Source of the DNA: Hathewaya limosa
Lineage (GTDB): Bacteria > Bacillota > Clostridia > Clostridiales > Clostridiaceae
DNA length: 64,000 nt
Direction of reading: 5' to 3'
NCBI RefSeq assembly: GCF_030815255.1
Contig: NZ_JAUSWN010000005.1
Location: 66,065 to 130,064, forward strand
Below the pieces are notes generated by a model, which did no database searches, had not been told where the DNA came from, and saw only the letters and a list, made by a program, of their open reading frames with translations. The position numbers were made by a program, and so were the translations under genes. Positions 17,486 to 27,108 of this stretch are shown piece after piece (the stretch's first letter is position 1; every line of letters begins with the position of its first letter).

Positions 17486-18290
17486 TTACACACTTACTTC
17501 TATATTAGTTAGCGACTCTTGGGAATAAAGGTGGTAAAATTCATTTAGAGTTATATATCTTAAACATGAATGTAATCTTCTATTATTATAAAAATTAATA
17601 AAATTCTTTACTATACCATATGCTTCTCTATAATTCTGAAATTCATTACTTTTAAAACATTCATCTTCAAGTATTCTGTGGCAAGATTCCACATGTGCAT
17701 TTTTATTTGGGGTTTTACTGATATTCTTTCATGATGTAATTTAAATTCTTCACAACAGCATTCTTTAAATTTATAGATTATAAATTCTGGCAAGTTATCG
17801 GTTCTTATAACAGGTCTTGTAGAATCTTCTGCAAACATATCCTTTCTAATTAGGCTTTTCCTTAGAATCCTTGACTTCACAATTAAAACCTATATGATAA
17901 TCTACGAAGATATATATAATATTTAGCATATAGAAAAATTTATCTTCTCCTTCAATGTACCTATATTTTATATCCATTTCTAACAATTGGTTTGAACTTG
18001 TTATAATTCTGTTAGCAGCAATGTTTCGCTTAACTTAAGGTTTTATAACCCTTTGATTCTTTAGGATATCAAGTTCTTTGCATAATATATACCTTTAATT
18101 CTTTTGTATAACTTATGTCTCTCATAAGTTACCTACAATCAGTTTTTTATTCTATATAATTCAAAAGCAATTGGCCAAATATTCTTAAGGATTTAAGAGT
18201 AATCTGCCTAACCTAATGTAGCCAATCCAATATGATATCCGAGTTTTTTGTGTCTAAATTAAGACACTCCACCCAGTCCATAAGTAACTA
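17486..18290 (-). pseudogene. Decayed IS3-family OrfB transposase
   Basis: On the minus strand, pieces of a DDE (rve) transposase can be read in different frames. Near 17960-18000 there is MDIKYRYIEGE, the first catalytic Asp region. Near 17880-17610 there is RPVIRTDNLPEFI, the second Asp region. At 17692-17486 comes ESCHRILEDECFKSNEFQNY, then NFINFYNNRRLHSCL, the Glu region and C-terminal motif of IS3 OrfB. Several stops and frameshifts interrupt it. No OrfA and no clear terminal repeats are visible. It separates the HxlR gene from its probable targets. Confidence 0.8.
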
Positions 18291-18392
18291 TAAAATAACT
18301 ATATTACAAATAAGTGCATTCTATACTATATGAAATAATAATAATATAATACTTTATGTAAGTTAAATAATTAATAAATGGAGGAAAAATTT

Positions 18393-18911
18393 ATGAAGAA
18401 AAAAGTGTTATTTATTATCCCGCCGGAGCGTTTCAACGAGGATGAATTAAATCAACCAAAGGACATATTAACAGATGCAGGAATAGAGGTTACTGTAGCA
18501 AGCACAATAACTGGTGAAATAACTGGTGACTACAATGGTAAAGCTGTCTCTACTTTAGTTTTTTCATCTGTAGATGTAAATGAATATGATATTGTTGCAG
18601 TTATAGGTGGTTCAGGTACAATTGATTATTTATGGGGCAATAAAATTCTAATTAAATATTTAAAAGATGCTCATGAAAAGAATATTATTGTAGCTGGTAT
18701 TTGTGCTGGATCCGTTGCTGTTTCTGAAACTGGATTGCTTTCTGGACGTACAGGAACTTGTTATCCTGTTGATATTATGAAAAATAAGATAAAAGAAAAC
18801 GGCGTAACTTATTTAGAACAAAATGTTGTGAAACATAATAATATAATTACAAGCAATGGACCAGAAGGTGCAAAAGATTTTGGAAATACATTACTGAGTT
18901 TGTTTGTATAA
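18393..18911 (+). CDS. DJ-1/PfpI family protein
   Basis: I start this at ATG 18393, since ATG 18378 overlaps the GGAGG. The 172-residue protein has the DJ-1/PfpI fold: KKVLFIIPPERFNEDE with the conserved Glu (E12), DIVAVIGGSGTIDYLW, and the nucleophile elbow VAGICAGSVAVSETGLL with Cys104. ITSNGPEGAKDFGNTLL forms the C-terminal helix. Family members act as glyoxalase III/deglycase-like or chaperone enzymes against reactive aldehydes. A partner His after the Cys, as in PfpI proteases, is not present. It is probably co-expressed with the monooxygenase gene 81 bp downstream. Confidence 0.9.
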   Translation: MKKKVLFIIPPERFNEDELNQPKDILTDAGIEVTVASTITGEITGDYNGKAVSTLVFSSVDVNEYDIVAVIGGSGTIDYLWGNKILIKYLKDAHEKNIIVAGICAGSVAVSETGLLSGRTGTCYPVDIMKNKIKENGVTYLEQNVVKHNNIITSNGPEGAKDFGNTLLSLFV

Positions 18912-18992
18912 TACATCATAAGAAAGTAAATTGGTATTATAAAAATTAAATTTTATTATTATGTTTAAATTATAAAAAGGTAGGAATATTCA

Positions 18993-19280
18993 ATGATAAA
19001 AGTAGTTGCCAATTTTTTTGTTCAAAAGAATAAAATTAATGAATTTATTGAATTGTCCAAACAACTTGTAGAAATGTCAAGAAAAGATAGTGGGTACATA
19101 AAGTATGAATTATATCAAGATAATCAAAACCCTAGAATTTTTGCAATAATTGAAGAATGGGAAAATAAACAAGCTTTAGATGAACACTTAAATTCTAAAC
19201 ATTTCATCAGAATTGTTCCAATATTAGAAACACTTGTTTCGAAGAAAATAGAAATAAATGTATATAATAAATTAATTTAA
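18993..19280 (+). CDS. Antibiotic biosynthesis monooxygenase (YgiN-like) family protein
   Basis: This is a 95-residue dimeric ferredoxin-like barrel protein: MIKVVANFFVQKNKINEFIE, SGYIKYELYQDNQNPRIFAI, EEWENKQALDEHLNSKHF. This is the ABM domain pattern found in quinol monooxygenases and heme-degrading relatives. Its RBS is AGGTAGGAAT. With the adjacent DJ-1/PfpI gene and HxlR regulator it forms a small stress or quinone-detoxification set. The substrate cannot be told from sequence. Confidence 0.9.
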   Translation: MIKVVANFFVQKNKINEFIELSKQLVEMSRKDSGYIKYELYQDNQNPRIFAIIEEWENKQALDEHLNSKHFIRIVPILETLVSKKIEINVYNKLI

Positions 19281-19340
19281 GAAACTTATTCTAATTTTTA
19301 AGAGTCAAAAATTTACAATATAGAATTATTTTAAAACAAT

Positions 19341-19368
19341 GAAGCCACTTGATTATTTAAGTGGCTTC
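19341..19368 (+). terminator. Terminator after the ABM gene
   Basis: GAAGCCACTT (19341-19350) pairs perfectly with AAGTGGCTTC (19359-19368). Only a weak T-rich tract follows. Confidence 0.7.
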
Positions 19369-19622
19369 AAGACTATTAGTTTTAATTTTCTAGTTAATGA
19401 ATTAATAAACTAATTTTATATGAAATTAACTGAAATTCCTAGATGATTGTATCGATTTTACAATAAAAAGCATCGTTTTTGAAAAGAATATTGAAAATAA
19501 TTAAATTAAAGTGTAGTTTTATAATGGTTGTTTTTTTGATATTCATTATTAGTACATAAGGCATATTTTATAAAGGTGTGTTACATAAAGAAGAATTAAG
19601 TGTTTTGAAGGGAGGACGTTAA

Positions 19623-19974
19623 ATGGATGTGAAACACATAAATCCACTTATAGATTCTTGTTTAAATATAATGCCTCAGATTGGTTTTAAGTAGATTAAA
19701 AAGCAAGGTATTAGTATTAAAGAGAAGACTATAAATATCTTAGGTGTAATGCTAACGTTAGGATTAGTTGGAGATATCAAAGGCATTGTTAGCTATTATT
19801 TTCATGAAGGAAGTGCTAACTTTACTGAAATTGGAATAAATTACAATATTTCCACACCGATACTAATGTATGGAGGCAATTTTTAAACAAAGACCAATAT
19901 TATAAAATTTTATGTATAAATGTTTTACTTGATGACATACCTATGGAAATTAATATTGCATTTGAAAATGTTTA
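19623..19974 (+). pseudogene. cheX: Decayed cheX (CheC/CheX-type phosphatase)
   Basis: The frame from ATG 19623 reads MDVKHINPLIDSCLNIMPQI GFK, then a stop, then ISIKEKTINILGVMLTLGLV and GDIKGIVSYYF. This is the start of CheX, which dephosphorylates CheY-P. The central ~30 residues, including the E-N motif helix, are missing: ANFTEIG runs straight into INYNISTPILMYGG. The last strand (LLDDIPMEINIAFENV) appears in another frame. With one stop, one deletion and a frameshift it cannot make a working protein. Confidence 0.8.
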
Positions 19975-20044
19975 AATGATAAGTATTACATATACAAAAT
20001 AGAAGTTGGTTATTAAATTTTTTAGTGACAATATTATTCATAAA

Positions 20045-20172
20045 TAGATAATAAAACCAATAGATAATATAAAAAGTAGAATGAAAAGATTGCAAGTGTT
20101 GAAGGGGATTTAAGAAAGAGGATATGTATAACTACAAAAGATGAAATAGGAGAACCTTCATTAGAATTATAG
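20045..20172 (+). pseudogene. HAMP-region remnant of a chemoreceptor
   Basis: Reading across a frameshift gives KPIDNI, then ASVEGDLRKRICITTKDEIG EPSLEL and a stop. This is the end of a HAMP domain (typical EGDLTKRI--TKDEIGEL). Nothing of the signalling domain follows, so it is a relic of the same decayed chemotaxis locus as the cheX copy just upstream. Confidence 0.7.
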
Positions 20173-20198
20173 GTTAAAACTATGATTACATCTAATAC

Positions 20199-20232
20199 AC
20201 AAGGTGTTTTGTATGTTTTTAAAACACCTTGT
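20199..20232. terminator. Bidirectional terminator between the remnants and the recombinase gene
   Basis: ACAAGGTGTTTT (20199-20210) pairs with AAAACACCTTGT (20221-20232). It has T-rich flanks on both strands and lies just after the minus-strand recombinase stop. Confidence 0.75.
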
Positions 20233-20258
20233 ATTATTATTAACATATATGAATGTAT

Positions 20259-20858
20259 CTATACCATTTCACTTGTTTGTTCAAGTTTCATATACATTTT
20301 TTCTTGTTGTTTTGTGGTGAATTGGAAGTAAATTTCAGTATTAGAAACAGACTTATGTCCAAGCCACCATTGAAGTTCTTTAATATCCATTTCCGATTCA
20401 GCTAAATGAACAGCAGTTGTGTGTTTAAGGGCATGAAAGTGATGTTTACTTTTATCGCTTATATTGGCTATTTTACAATATTTTTTCATTAAATAATCCA
20501 AAGTTTGCCTAGAAATAGGATTGTTTTTTTGGCTTTTAAATAATATTTCACAATTACAGGATGTTTTATAACTACTTATGTATGTATCAAGAGCTTTTTT
20601 AGTTTTAGGATCAAGCCTTATGGTATTGTTATTACTACCTTTTAATCTTCTACAGTAAAGAGCTCCATTATTTTCATTGTAATCATCTAGCTTTATAAGA
20701 GCAATTTCAGAGGCTCTTAAGCCACACCTATAAGCCACCCTAAATAATGCTAAGTCCCTAACGGCATGAGAGCTATCAGAAGACATAATTGCATTAAAAA
20801 ATTTAGTTGCTTCTTGTTGTGTTAAATATTTCATTTTGTTGTCGGAATTTTTTTGCAT
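20259..20858 (-). CDS. Small tyrosine recombinase, catalytic core only
   Basis: This 199-residue protein starts at 20858 behind AAAGGAG. It holds only the phage-integrase catalytic domain, without an N-terminal core-binding domain. Active-site residues are R48 (YRCGLRASEI), probable K73 (RLKGSNN), H142-x-x-K145 (HALKH), H168 (WWLGHKS) and nucleophile Y177 (NTEIYFQF). The second arginine of the usual HxxR box is lysine here, a conservative but unusual change. The short size resembles phase-variation or resolution recombinases. The 519-bp region in front of it contains palindromes and repeats that could be its sites. The target is unknown. Confidence 0.85.
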   Translation of the reverse strand: MQKNSDNKMKYLTQQEATKFFNAIMSSDSSHAVRDLALFRVAYRCGLRASEIALIKLDDYNENNGALYCRRLKGSNNNTIRLDPKTKKALDTYISSYKTSCNCEILFKSQKNNPISRQTLDYLMKKYCKIANISDKSKHHFHALKHTTAVHLAESEMDIKELQWWLGHKSVSNTEIYFQFTTKQQEKMYMKLEQTSEMV

Positions 20859-20881
20859 AGTTGTTCTCCTTTGGATAATTG

Positions 20882-20914
20882 TACAAAATAAATATTTTGT
20901 ATAATTAATTATAC
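20882..20914. promoter_or_regulatory. Two overlapping palindromes at the recombinase promoter
   Basis: ACAAAATAAATATTTTGT (20882-20899) has perfect 8-bp arms, and GTATAATTAATTATAC (20899-20914) is a perfect 16-bp palindrome that contains TATAAT on both strands. On the minus strand TTGATT, 16 bp and TATAAT form a promoter for the recombinase gene. The palindromes therefore overlap its -10 and start region, as an autoregulatory operator or recombination site would. Confidence 0.6.
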
Positions 20915-20975
20915 CAAAAGATAGAAAATAATCAAACTTTTTATGAAAAAAATTCGACTTAATAGCATATAATGG

Positions 20976-21091
20976 TTTATTTTGCCTAAATCTAAATAAT
21001 ATATTGGGAAAAATGAAACAAAATGTAATAATAGCAAATTTAGATAATACTGAATTGAATAAATTTTATACAAAATATTTATTTTGCCTAA
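20976..21091. repeat. Direct repeats TTTATTTTGCCTAA and inverted copy of the promoter palindrome
   Basis: TTTATTTTGCCTAA occurs at 20976-20989 and again at 21078-21091. The second copy lies within a near-exact inverted copy (17 of 18 bases) of the palindrome at 20882-20899. No gene lies between 20859 and 21377; the rest of this 519-bp gap is the AT-rich leader of the chemoreceptor gene. Confidence 0.55.
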
Positions 21092-21377
21092 TCAATAATA
21101 CAAGCTATTAATTCAAATGTAAATATAAAAAAGCAAACTATAAAGGAACTATTATCCATAGGAAATTAAATAATAAAACTTAAGATTTGCATTTTATTTT
21201 TCTAAATTAAACTTTATCTATTAATTCAAATCCCAAGAATGTTATCGATTTTGCAATGAAAATTATCAATTTTGAGAAAATTACTTAAAGTAACCAAATA
21301 AAGGTGTAACCTTTAAAGGTAAAAAATAGAAAGTTTATATGATAAATACATTTGTACATATTTAGGAGGAGATAAAA

Positions 21378-23090
21378 ATGAATTTTTTTAAAAATCTTAA
21401 AATATCCATCAAGTTGGTAACAAGTTTTTTTATAGTTATCTTTTTAATGGTTATTATTAGTACAGTAGGCATATTGAATATGAGCAAAATCAACAAGTCA
21501 ACTAATGGGTTATATAATGACAATATAGTTGGAATTACATCAATTAATACTATAAATAAGAATTTATTAACCATTTACCATGAAACTGAATTAATGATGT
21601 ATATTAAAGATAGTAATAAATTAAATGAAATGACTGAAAACATTAAAAACCTTGTAGCAGAAGATGATAAAGAAGTTGAAGTGTATAAAACAGCAATTAC
21701 CAAAGATGAAGATAAAAAATTAATGGATGAATTTGAAAAAAGATTGGTAGTTTATAGAGTAGCTAGAGGAGAATATGTGAAATTTATTAATGATGGAGAT
21801 ATAAGTAAAGCGACAAATAAATTACCTGAAGTTGCTAAAAAGAGAACTGACATGATGGAAGTATTAGACAAGATGGTTGAACAAAATAAAAAATGGGCTA
21901 AAGAAGCTATTAATACTAACAAAGATATATTTAATGACTCACTTAAATTAAGTATTGGAATTATAGTATTTTCAATTATATTATTAATTGCAGGTGGATT
22001 ATTAATAATAAGAGCTATAACAAAACCATTAAATAATATAAAAGCTTTAGCTGAAAGATTATCTAATTATGACTTTTCAACTCCGATAGTAATAGGAAAT
22101 GCTGATGAATTTGGACAAACAGGAGAAGCGTTGAATAAGGCGCAAGAAAACGTAGGTTCTTTAATAAAAAGTGTTATGGATAGTGCTCAAGAGATAAGTG
22201 CATCTAGTGAGGAATTATCAGCAACTGTTGAGGAAATGAGTTCAAAATTTGAAGATATAAATGCCTCAACAAGAGAAATTAATTCTGGAGTACAAGAAAC
22301 CAGTGCTACAGCGGAAGAAGTCTCAGCATCAATGCAGGAGGTAGATTCTAGTGTTTCCGTATTATCAAGTAAAGCTGTAGATGGAAGCAGTAATGCCATT
22401 GAAATAAAGGATAGGGCAACTAAGGTTGAACAGGATAGTAAATCAGCAGTTAAAAACACGAGAGTGATTTATATTGAAATGGAAAAAGAAGTTTTAAAGA
22501 ATATTGAACAGGGAAAAGTTGTTGAAGATATTAAAGTTATGGCAGATACCATTGCAAGTATAGCAGAACAAACTAATTTATTAGCACTTAATGCAGCTAT
22601 AGAAGCAGCAAGAGCAGGAGAACAGGGAAGAGGCTTTGCTGTAGTTGCAGAGGAAGTAAGAAAACTGGCAGAACAGTCTTCAATTACTGTAGAAAATGTT
22701 AAATCTACTATAGAGAGAGTACAGGGAGCTTTTCAAGATTTATCTAAAAATAGTAGTGGATTATTAAATTTTATGAGCGATAAAGTAGTTCCACAGTTTG
22801 AAGGTTTTGTACAAATAGGGGAGCAATATCAGAATGATGGAAGTTTTGTAAATGATATGTCAGAAGAATTAGCTTCTATGACAGAAGAAATTTCAGCAAC
22901 CATAAACCAAGTTAGTGAAGCAGTTCAGAATATGGCAGAAATGGCTCAAAGATCTTCAGAAAATTCAAATGGAATACAAGAAAGTGTTAATGAATCTACT
23001 AAAGCTATGGAGCAAGTAGCACATACAGCTCAAAATCAAGCAGAGCTTGCTCAGGAACTTAATGAAATGGTTCTAAGATTTAAAGTTTAA
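21378..23090 (+). CDS. Methyl-accepting chemotaxis protein, 4HB-type sensor
   Basis: This 570-residue protein starts at ATG 21378 with RBS TAGGAGGAG. There is a membrane helix at ~10-32, then an extracellular four-helix-bundle sensor (to ~190, KINKSTNGLYNDNIVGITSI at its start). A second membrane helix near 195-212 is followed by HAMP (ITKPLNNIKALAERLSNYDF). The cytoplasmic coiled coil carries the conserved hairpin EQTNLLALNAAIEAARAGEQ GRGFAVVAEEVRKLA. It should modulate CheA through CheW. The ligand is unknown. Parts of its upstream sequence and 5' end have a decayed copy around 19440-19570, so this receptor family has duplicated locally. Confidence 0.95.
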   Translation: MNFFKNLKISIKLVTSFFIVIFLMVIISTVGILNMSKINKSTNGLYNDNIVGITSINTINKNLLTIYHETELMMYIKDSNKLNEMTENIKNLVAEDDKEVEVYKTAITKDEDKKLMDEFEKRLVVYRVARGEYVKFINDGDISKATNKLPEVAKKRTDMMEVLDKMVEQNKKWAKEAINTNKDIFNDSLKLSIGIIVFSIILLIAGGLLIIRAITKPLNNIKALAERLSNYDFSTPIVIGNADEFGQTGEALNKAQENVGSLIKSVMDSAQEISASSEELSATVEEMSSKFEDINASTREINSGVQETSATAEEVSASMQEVDSSVSVLSSKAVDGSSNAIEIKDRATKVEQDSKSAVKNTRVIYIEMEKEVLKNIEQGKVVEDIKVMADTIASIAEQTNLLALNAAIEAARAGEQGRGFAVVAEEVRKLAEQSSITVENVKSTIERVQGAFQDLSKNSSGLLNFMSDKVVPQFEGFVQIGEQYQNDGSFVNDMSEELASMTEEISATINQVSEAVQNMAEMAQRSSENSNGIQESVNESTKAMEQVAHTAQNQAELAQELNEMVLRFKV

Positions 23091-23161
23091 AATTATGAAG
23101 TTATTTACAGGGTGAAAAGAAGCAAATTAACAGAATTAAAAAGTAATAAAGGAGCAGTAAT

Positions 23162-24847
23162 ATGGTTAAAAAATCTAATGATAGAATAAAGAAAAGATTA
23201 TTTAAGTCATATCTAGGAATGTTTATTTTGTTTTTTATTTCAATTATAGTGATTACTTTTGTTTCGTTTATGGGGGCTAAAAAGACGTTAACAAAATTAG
23301 GGGAAGAAGCTTTAAAAAATAGAATTAATATGGGTATTGAAATGATGGACATGCTAGAAACTCAAGTTGAAAATTCTAAGATAACAAGAGAGGAAGCACA
23401 GGAAGTATTTAGAACTAAAATGCTAAATAAGAAAAGCAGTGATGGTAAGACTAGAGGATTAAATAAAAAACTAGAGCTTGATATTGAAGCATATATGTAT
23501 GCTATAGATAGCAATGGAAATGAAAAGATGCATCCTTTTAAGGAAGGAGAGAATATTTCAAAGGTAGTTGATAATAAAGGCCAAAATGTTACTAAACTTA
23601 TTATTGATGAAGGGAAAAATCCTAAAAATGGGGGTATAATAGCATTTTCATGGAAAAATCCCGGAGAAAAGAAAGCTAGAGATAAGGTAAATGTAGTAGC
23701 TTATTATGAACCTTGGGATTGGTATTTAAATGTAGGGTGTTATTATCAAGATTTTTATGGAAACATAGTATCTATATTTGTCGATATACTTATAGTAACT
23801 GTGGTTATTTTATTATTAAGCATATTTCTTATAAGATCTATAATATCCAAGAAAGTTGAACCATTAAATAAATTAATTGAATTAATGCAAAGAATAGGTG
23901 ATGGGGATTTAAGTTCTAAAACAGATGTTAATTCAAAGGATGAATTAGGATATATGGCTAATATATTAAATAATACCTTAGATGAAATAAAATCCATAAT
24001 AGTAAGTCTTAAAAGTGTTTCAGAAAAAATAAATGAAAAGGTTAAGTATGTAAATGAAGCTAGTGAAAGCACTCTTGAGGCATCTCATCACATAACAGAA
24101 GCAATAGAAGAAATTACTTGTGCGGCAGGGGATACCACAAGGGATATGGAAGTAAGCGTTAATGCAGGAAGACTTAACTCTAATGTGCTAAACATATTAA
24201 AAGATTTAGAAGAAAAAAGTTCAGAAAACTTTAATTTATCAGAAGAAACTGCTAATAATATGAATTTATTAACTGAAAAATCAAATACAATAGTAGAGAT
24301 AATAAATACCATAGAAAATATATCTAAACAGATTAATTTATTGGCATTAAATGCGTCTATTGAAGCATCGAGAGCAGGGGAAGCTGGAAGAGGTTTTGCG
24401 GTAGTGGCTCAAGGAATAAAGGATTTGTCATCACAAACAGAGGAGGCTACAATTCAAATAAATGAACATATAAATGAACTTATAAAAGCAATTGAATATT
24501 CAGGAGAAAGTGTTATAAAAACAAAACAATCTTCAGAAATTCAAAGAAATACTATAAAAGAAACACAAGGTATCCTTAAAGAAGTTATAAGATTTATAGA
24601 AGAGATTCCAAAACATATAAAAAACAATGTTGATAAAATAGAAGAAACTTATAACAAAAAGGATATGGTAAATAACTCTATGAATTCAGTACTAAGTTTA
24701 ACACAAGGCATATCAGCAGCTACAGAAGAAATAGCATCCTCAATAACAGAGGTCAATAGGAATATATCAGAAATAGATGACATGATAAAAGATTTAGATA
24801 ATAATGCAAATGAGTTAAGTCAAAAATCAGATAAATTCAAAGTATAG
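23162..24847 (+). CDS. Methyl-accepting chemotaxis protein, single-Cache sensor
   Basis: This is a 561-residue protein with RBS AAAGGAGCA. The membrane helix at ~18-38 precedes a periplasm-facing sCache_2 domain with the typical motifs MYAIDSNGNEKMHPF, IIAFSWKNPGEKKARDKVNV and PWDWYLNVGCYYQDFY. A second membrane helix at ~200-222 is followed by HAMP and a signalling domain with the hairpin QINLLALNASIEASRAGEAG RGFAVVAQGIKDLS. sCache_2 receptors commonly bind small organic acids. It follows the first receptor by 71 bp and could be in the same transcript. Confidence 0.94.
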   Translation: MVKKSNDRIKKRLFKSYLGMFILFFISIIVITFVSFMGAKKTLTKLGEEALKNRINMGIEMMDMLETQVENSKITREEAQEVFRTKMLNKKSSDGKTRGLNKKLELDIEAYMYAIDSNGNEKMHPFKEGENISKVVDNKGQNVTKLIIDEGKNPKNGGIIAFSWKNPGEKKARDKVNVVAYYEPWDWYLNVGCYYQDFYGNIVSIFVDILIVTVVILLLSIFLIRSIISKKVEPLNKLIELMQRIGDGDLSSKTDVNSKDELGYMANILNNTLDEIKSIIVSLKSVSEKINEKVKYVNEASESTLEASHHITEAIEEITCAAGDTTRDMEVSVNAGRLNSNVLNILKDLEEKSSENFNLSEETANNMNLLTEKSNTIVEIINTIENISKQINLLALNASIEASRAGEAGRGFAVVAQGIKDLSSQTEEATIQINEHINELIKAIEYSGESVIKTKQSSEIQRNTIKETQGILKEVIRFIEEIPKHIKNNVDKIEETYNKKDMVNNSMNSVLSLTQGISAATEEIASSITEVNRNISEIDDMIKDLDNNANELSQKSDKFKV

Positions 24848-24921
24848 AAAAATACAGTTTTTTATAATTATATATTTAAATATATAGTTATATGTAGTGA
24901 GCTGAAGCAATGGAGGGGTAT

Positions 24922-26235
24922 ATGGAGTACAAGGGAGTTAAAAAGAAATTTTCATCAATGGATTTTTATAATATAGACTTTTCTATTGAAAATTTTAAAA
25001 AGATATTTAACGAAAAATTATCAGATAAAAAGGACGTGGCAGTAATACTCGCATCTATATCTAATCTTAAGCACTATAACTATGTATTAGGGTATGAATA
25101 TGGTGATTATATATTAGAAAATGTTTTTGATAAGATAAATAATTTTATTAAAAAAAAGGGGATTATTTGTAGATTCGGAGGAGATACATTATTAATACTT
25201 TTGTATGAAAAGTCTAGAAAAAATATTATAGATCTATTAAAAGGAATCATAAATGACTTTAATGATCCTATTGAAATTGGTAATGAAAGAATAAGAATTC
25301 TATTTAATATGGGGATAGTTCAATATCCCCGTGATTCTAAAAGCCTCGATGATATTTTTAAATATGCTGAAATAGCGTTAGATTACTCCCAAAAAGATGG
25401 GCAAGATATTTACAGATTTTTCACATCCGATATGTATGAAAACAATAATAGAAGATGGGAACTAGAAAATGATGTTTTGAATGCTATAAGTAATGAGGAA
25501 TTTATTTTATACTACCAGCCTCAAGTAGATATTTCTAAAAACAAGGTATGTGGAGCGGAAGTGCTTTTAAGATGGAATCACCCTAAATATGGAGTACTAA
25601 CACCTATAAATTTTATTGATTCAGTTGAGGAAAATGGGACAATAAGGGAAATAGGTAAATTTATTTTTAGTGAAGTTTGTAATGAAATAAATAAATACAA
25701 AAGCTTAGTATATGATGATTTGAAGATGTCTATAAATATATCGGAAAAACAATTGTCAGATGATTCATTTTTAGATTCTATAAAGAACATACTTAAAGAA
25801 AGTAAAATAAATGGCAAATTTATTAACATAGAGATGACTGAAAGACTACTGGTAAGCCCTACAGATAAAACCTTGCATATTCTTAAGGAATTAAGAAATA
25901 TGGGAATTGGAATTTTAATTGATGACTTTGGAACGAAATACTCATCTTTAAATTACTTGTGCAACTTGCCGATAACTGGAATAAAAATAGATAAATCATT
26001 TATAGATAAAATCTCAAATTTCGACAAAGAGTTTATTGTTATCAAACATATAATTAATCTTGCACATGAATTAGGGATTGAAGTCATAGCAGAGGGTGTA
26101 GAGTATAAGGAACAATTAGATTGTTTGATTAATATTAATTGCAATAAAATTCAAGGATTTATTTTTGGTAAGCCTATGCCATTACAAGATTTTATAAAAC
26201 TAGTTACTTCAACATTCTATCTTAAATTAAAATGA
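24922..26235 (+). CDS. c-di-GMP phosphodiesterase with degenerate GGDEF and intact EAL
   Basis: I start this at ATG 24922, seven bases after GGAGGGG. The 437-residue protein has no membrane segment. Residues ~25-165 are a GGDEF fold with the active-site loop changed to GGDTL, so it is probably not a cyclase but may bind GTP. Residues ~175-430 are an EAL domain: AEVLLRWNHP (EVL in place of EAL), NISEKQL, EMTERLL, DDFGTKYSSLNYL, KIDKSFID and EGVEYKEQ. The metal ligands are present, so c-di-GMP hydrolysis is expected. It lies 74 bp after the Cache chemoreceptor, suggesting linked control of motility. Confidence 0.92.
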   Translation: MEYKGVKKKFSSMDFYNIDFSIENFKKIFNEKLSDKKDVAVILASISNLKHYNYVLGYEYGDYILENVFDKINNFIKKKGIICRFGGDTLLILLYEKSRKNIIDLLKGIINDFNDPIEIGNERIRILFNMGIVQYPRDSKSLDDIFKYAEIALDYSQKDGQDIYRFFTSDMYENNNRRWELENDVLNAISNEEFILYYQPQVDISKNKVCGAEVLLRWNHPKYGVLTPINFIDSVEENGTIREIGKFIFSEVCNEINKYKSLVYDDLKMSINISEKQLSDDSFLDSIKNILKESKINGKFINIEMTERLLVSPTDKTLHILKELRNMGIGILIDDFGTKYSSLNYLCNLPITGIKIDKSFIDKISNFDKEFIVIKHIINLAHELGIEVIAEGVEYKEQLDCLININCNKIQGFIFGKPMPLQDFIKLVTSTFYLKLK

Positions 26236-26486
26236 ATACACCTATCTTATAAAGCGGGTGATGAATTGTTATTTAGCGTTAGATAAGTAAATTTTCTTAT
26301 ATAAATATTAAGATAAAAGAAAAAATAGTGATTTTATCATTTTTATAGCGTAATATCCTTATAGATGATCGCAGAATTGAAAATTTAAAAATGTTGATAA
26401 CTTTTGAGAATTTACTTAAAAACCTAAAAAAAGAGCATGACAAAAAGCCTTTTGATAAAAAGGCATGCGTAGCATGTGGACTGATG

Positions 26487-27108
26487 TTTAATTGTGGATA
26501 TATTAATTAAGCAGCTATTTTAAGAAGTTATTTATACTTCTAATATATTAAATATTATTTATGGCGTAAAGCAGTATAACATTTATAAGTTTAGAAATAG
26601 CAGTTAGATATAAATCAGCATGCATAGTTGATCTTAGATGTTCGATACATGGATTGAATTTAAAAGAAGATAGGCATCGTACAAATAGGATAACTTTCAT
26701 GCCATTCTGGAGAATTTATTTGAACACCTGGATAAAGTCTAAAATCGTTATGGGGATAAACGTAAGTCATGGATCACTTTTTTTATAAGCAGATGGATTT
26801 TAACATGTATGATAGCATTTTCATTGATTATCTTTACGAGATTTTGGGTAGGTAAATTTAAATCTTAAGCTTCTGTTTTTGCCTTTACAAGAACCTCCTG
26901 ATTTACAAGAATCTTTAGTTAAAGTGCAAAGAGTGATAACTTTAATATCATACTCTAAATCTCCAATCTTACTATTAGCTTGATTTCGAGGATTAAGATG
27001 AATAAATACTTTTTTCAAAAATGGAAAAATTACTAGATTTAATGAAGCATTATCATAAAAATATTTTTGTTCTCTTTCTCTATATTCTATTAGTTTGTGT
27101 GGTAACAT
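26487..27108 (-). pseudogene. Decayed DDE transposase
   Basis: The minus strand from 27108 to 26821 is open and reads FLKKVFIHLNPRNQANSKIG, IGDLEYDIKV, then CKGKNRSLRFKFTYPKSRKD. Past that, in shifting frames, come LYPGVQINSPEWHESYP, FNPCIEHLRSTMHADLYLTA and ISKLINVI. These are the middle and C-terminal motifs (YP----S-EW, HADL-L--I--LI--I) of a clostridial DDE transposase family. Stops break it in several places. The tnpB element lies immediately beyond its 5' end and may have inserted there. Bases 26236-26486 hold only a weak hairpin. Confidence 0.65.

Noticed and set aside
21091..21377. c-di-GMP riboswitch in the chemoreceptor leader
   Set aside because: The conserved GEMM core motifs are missing; the leader is AT-rich and unstructured by eye.
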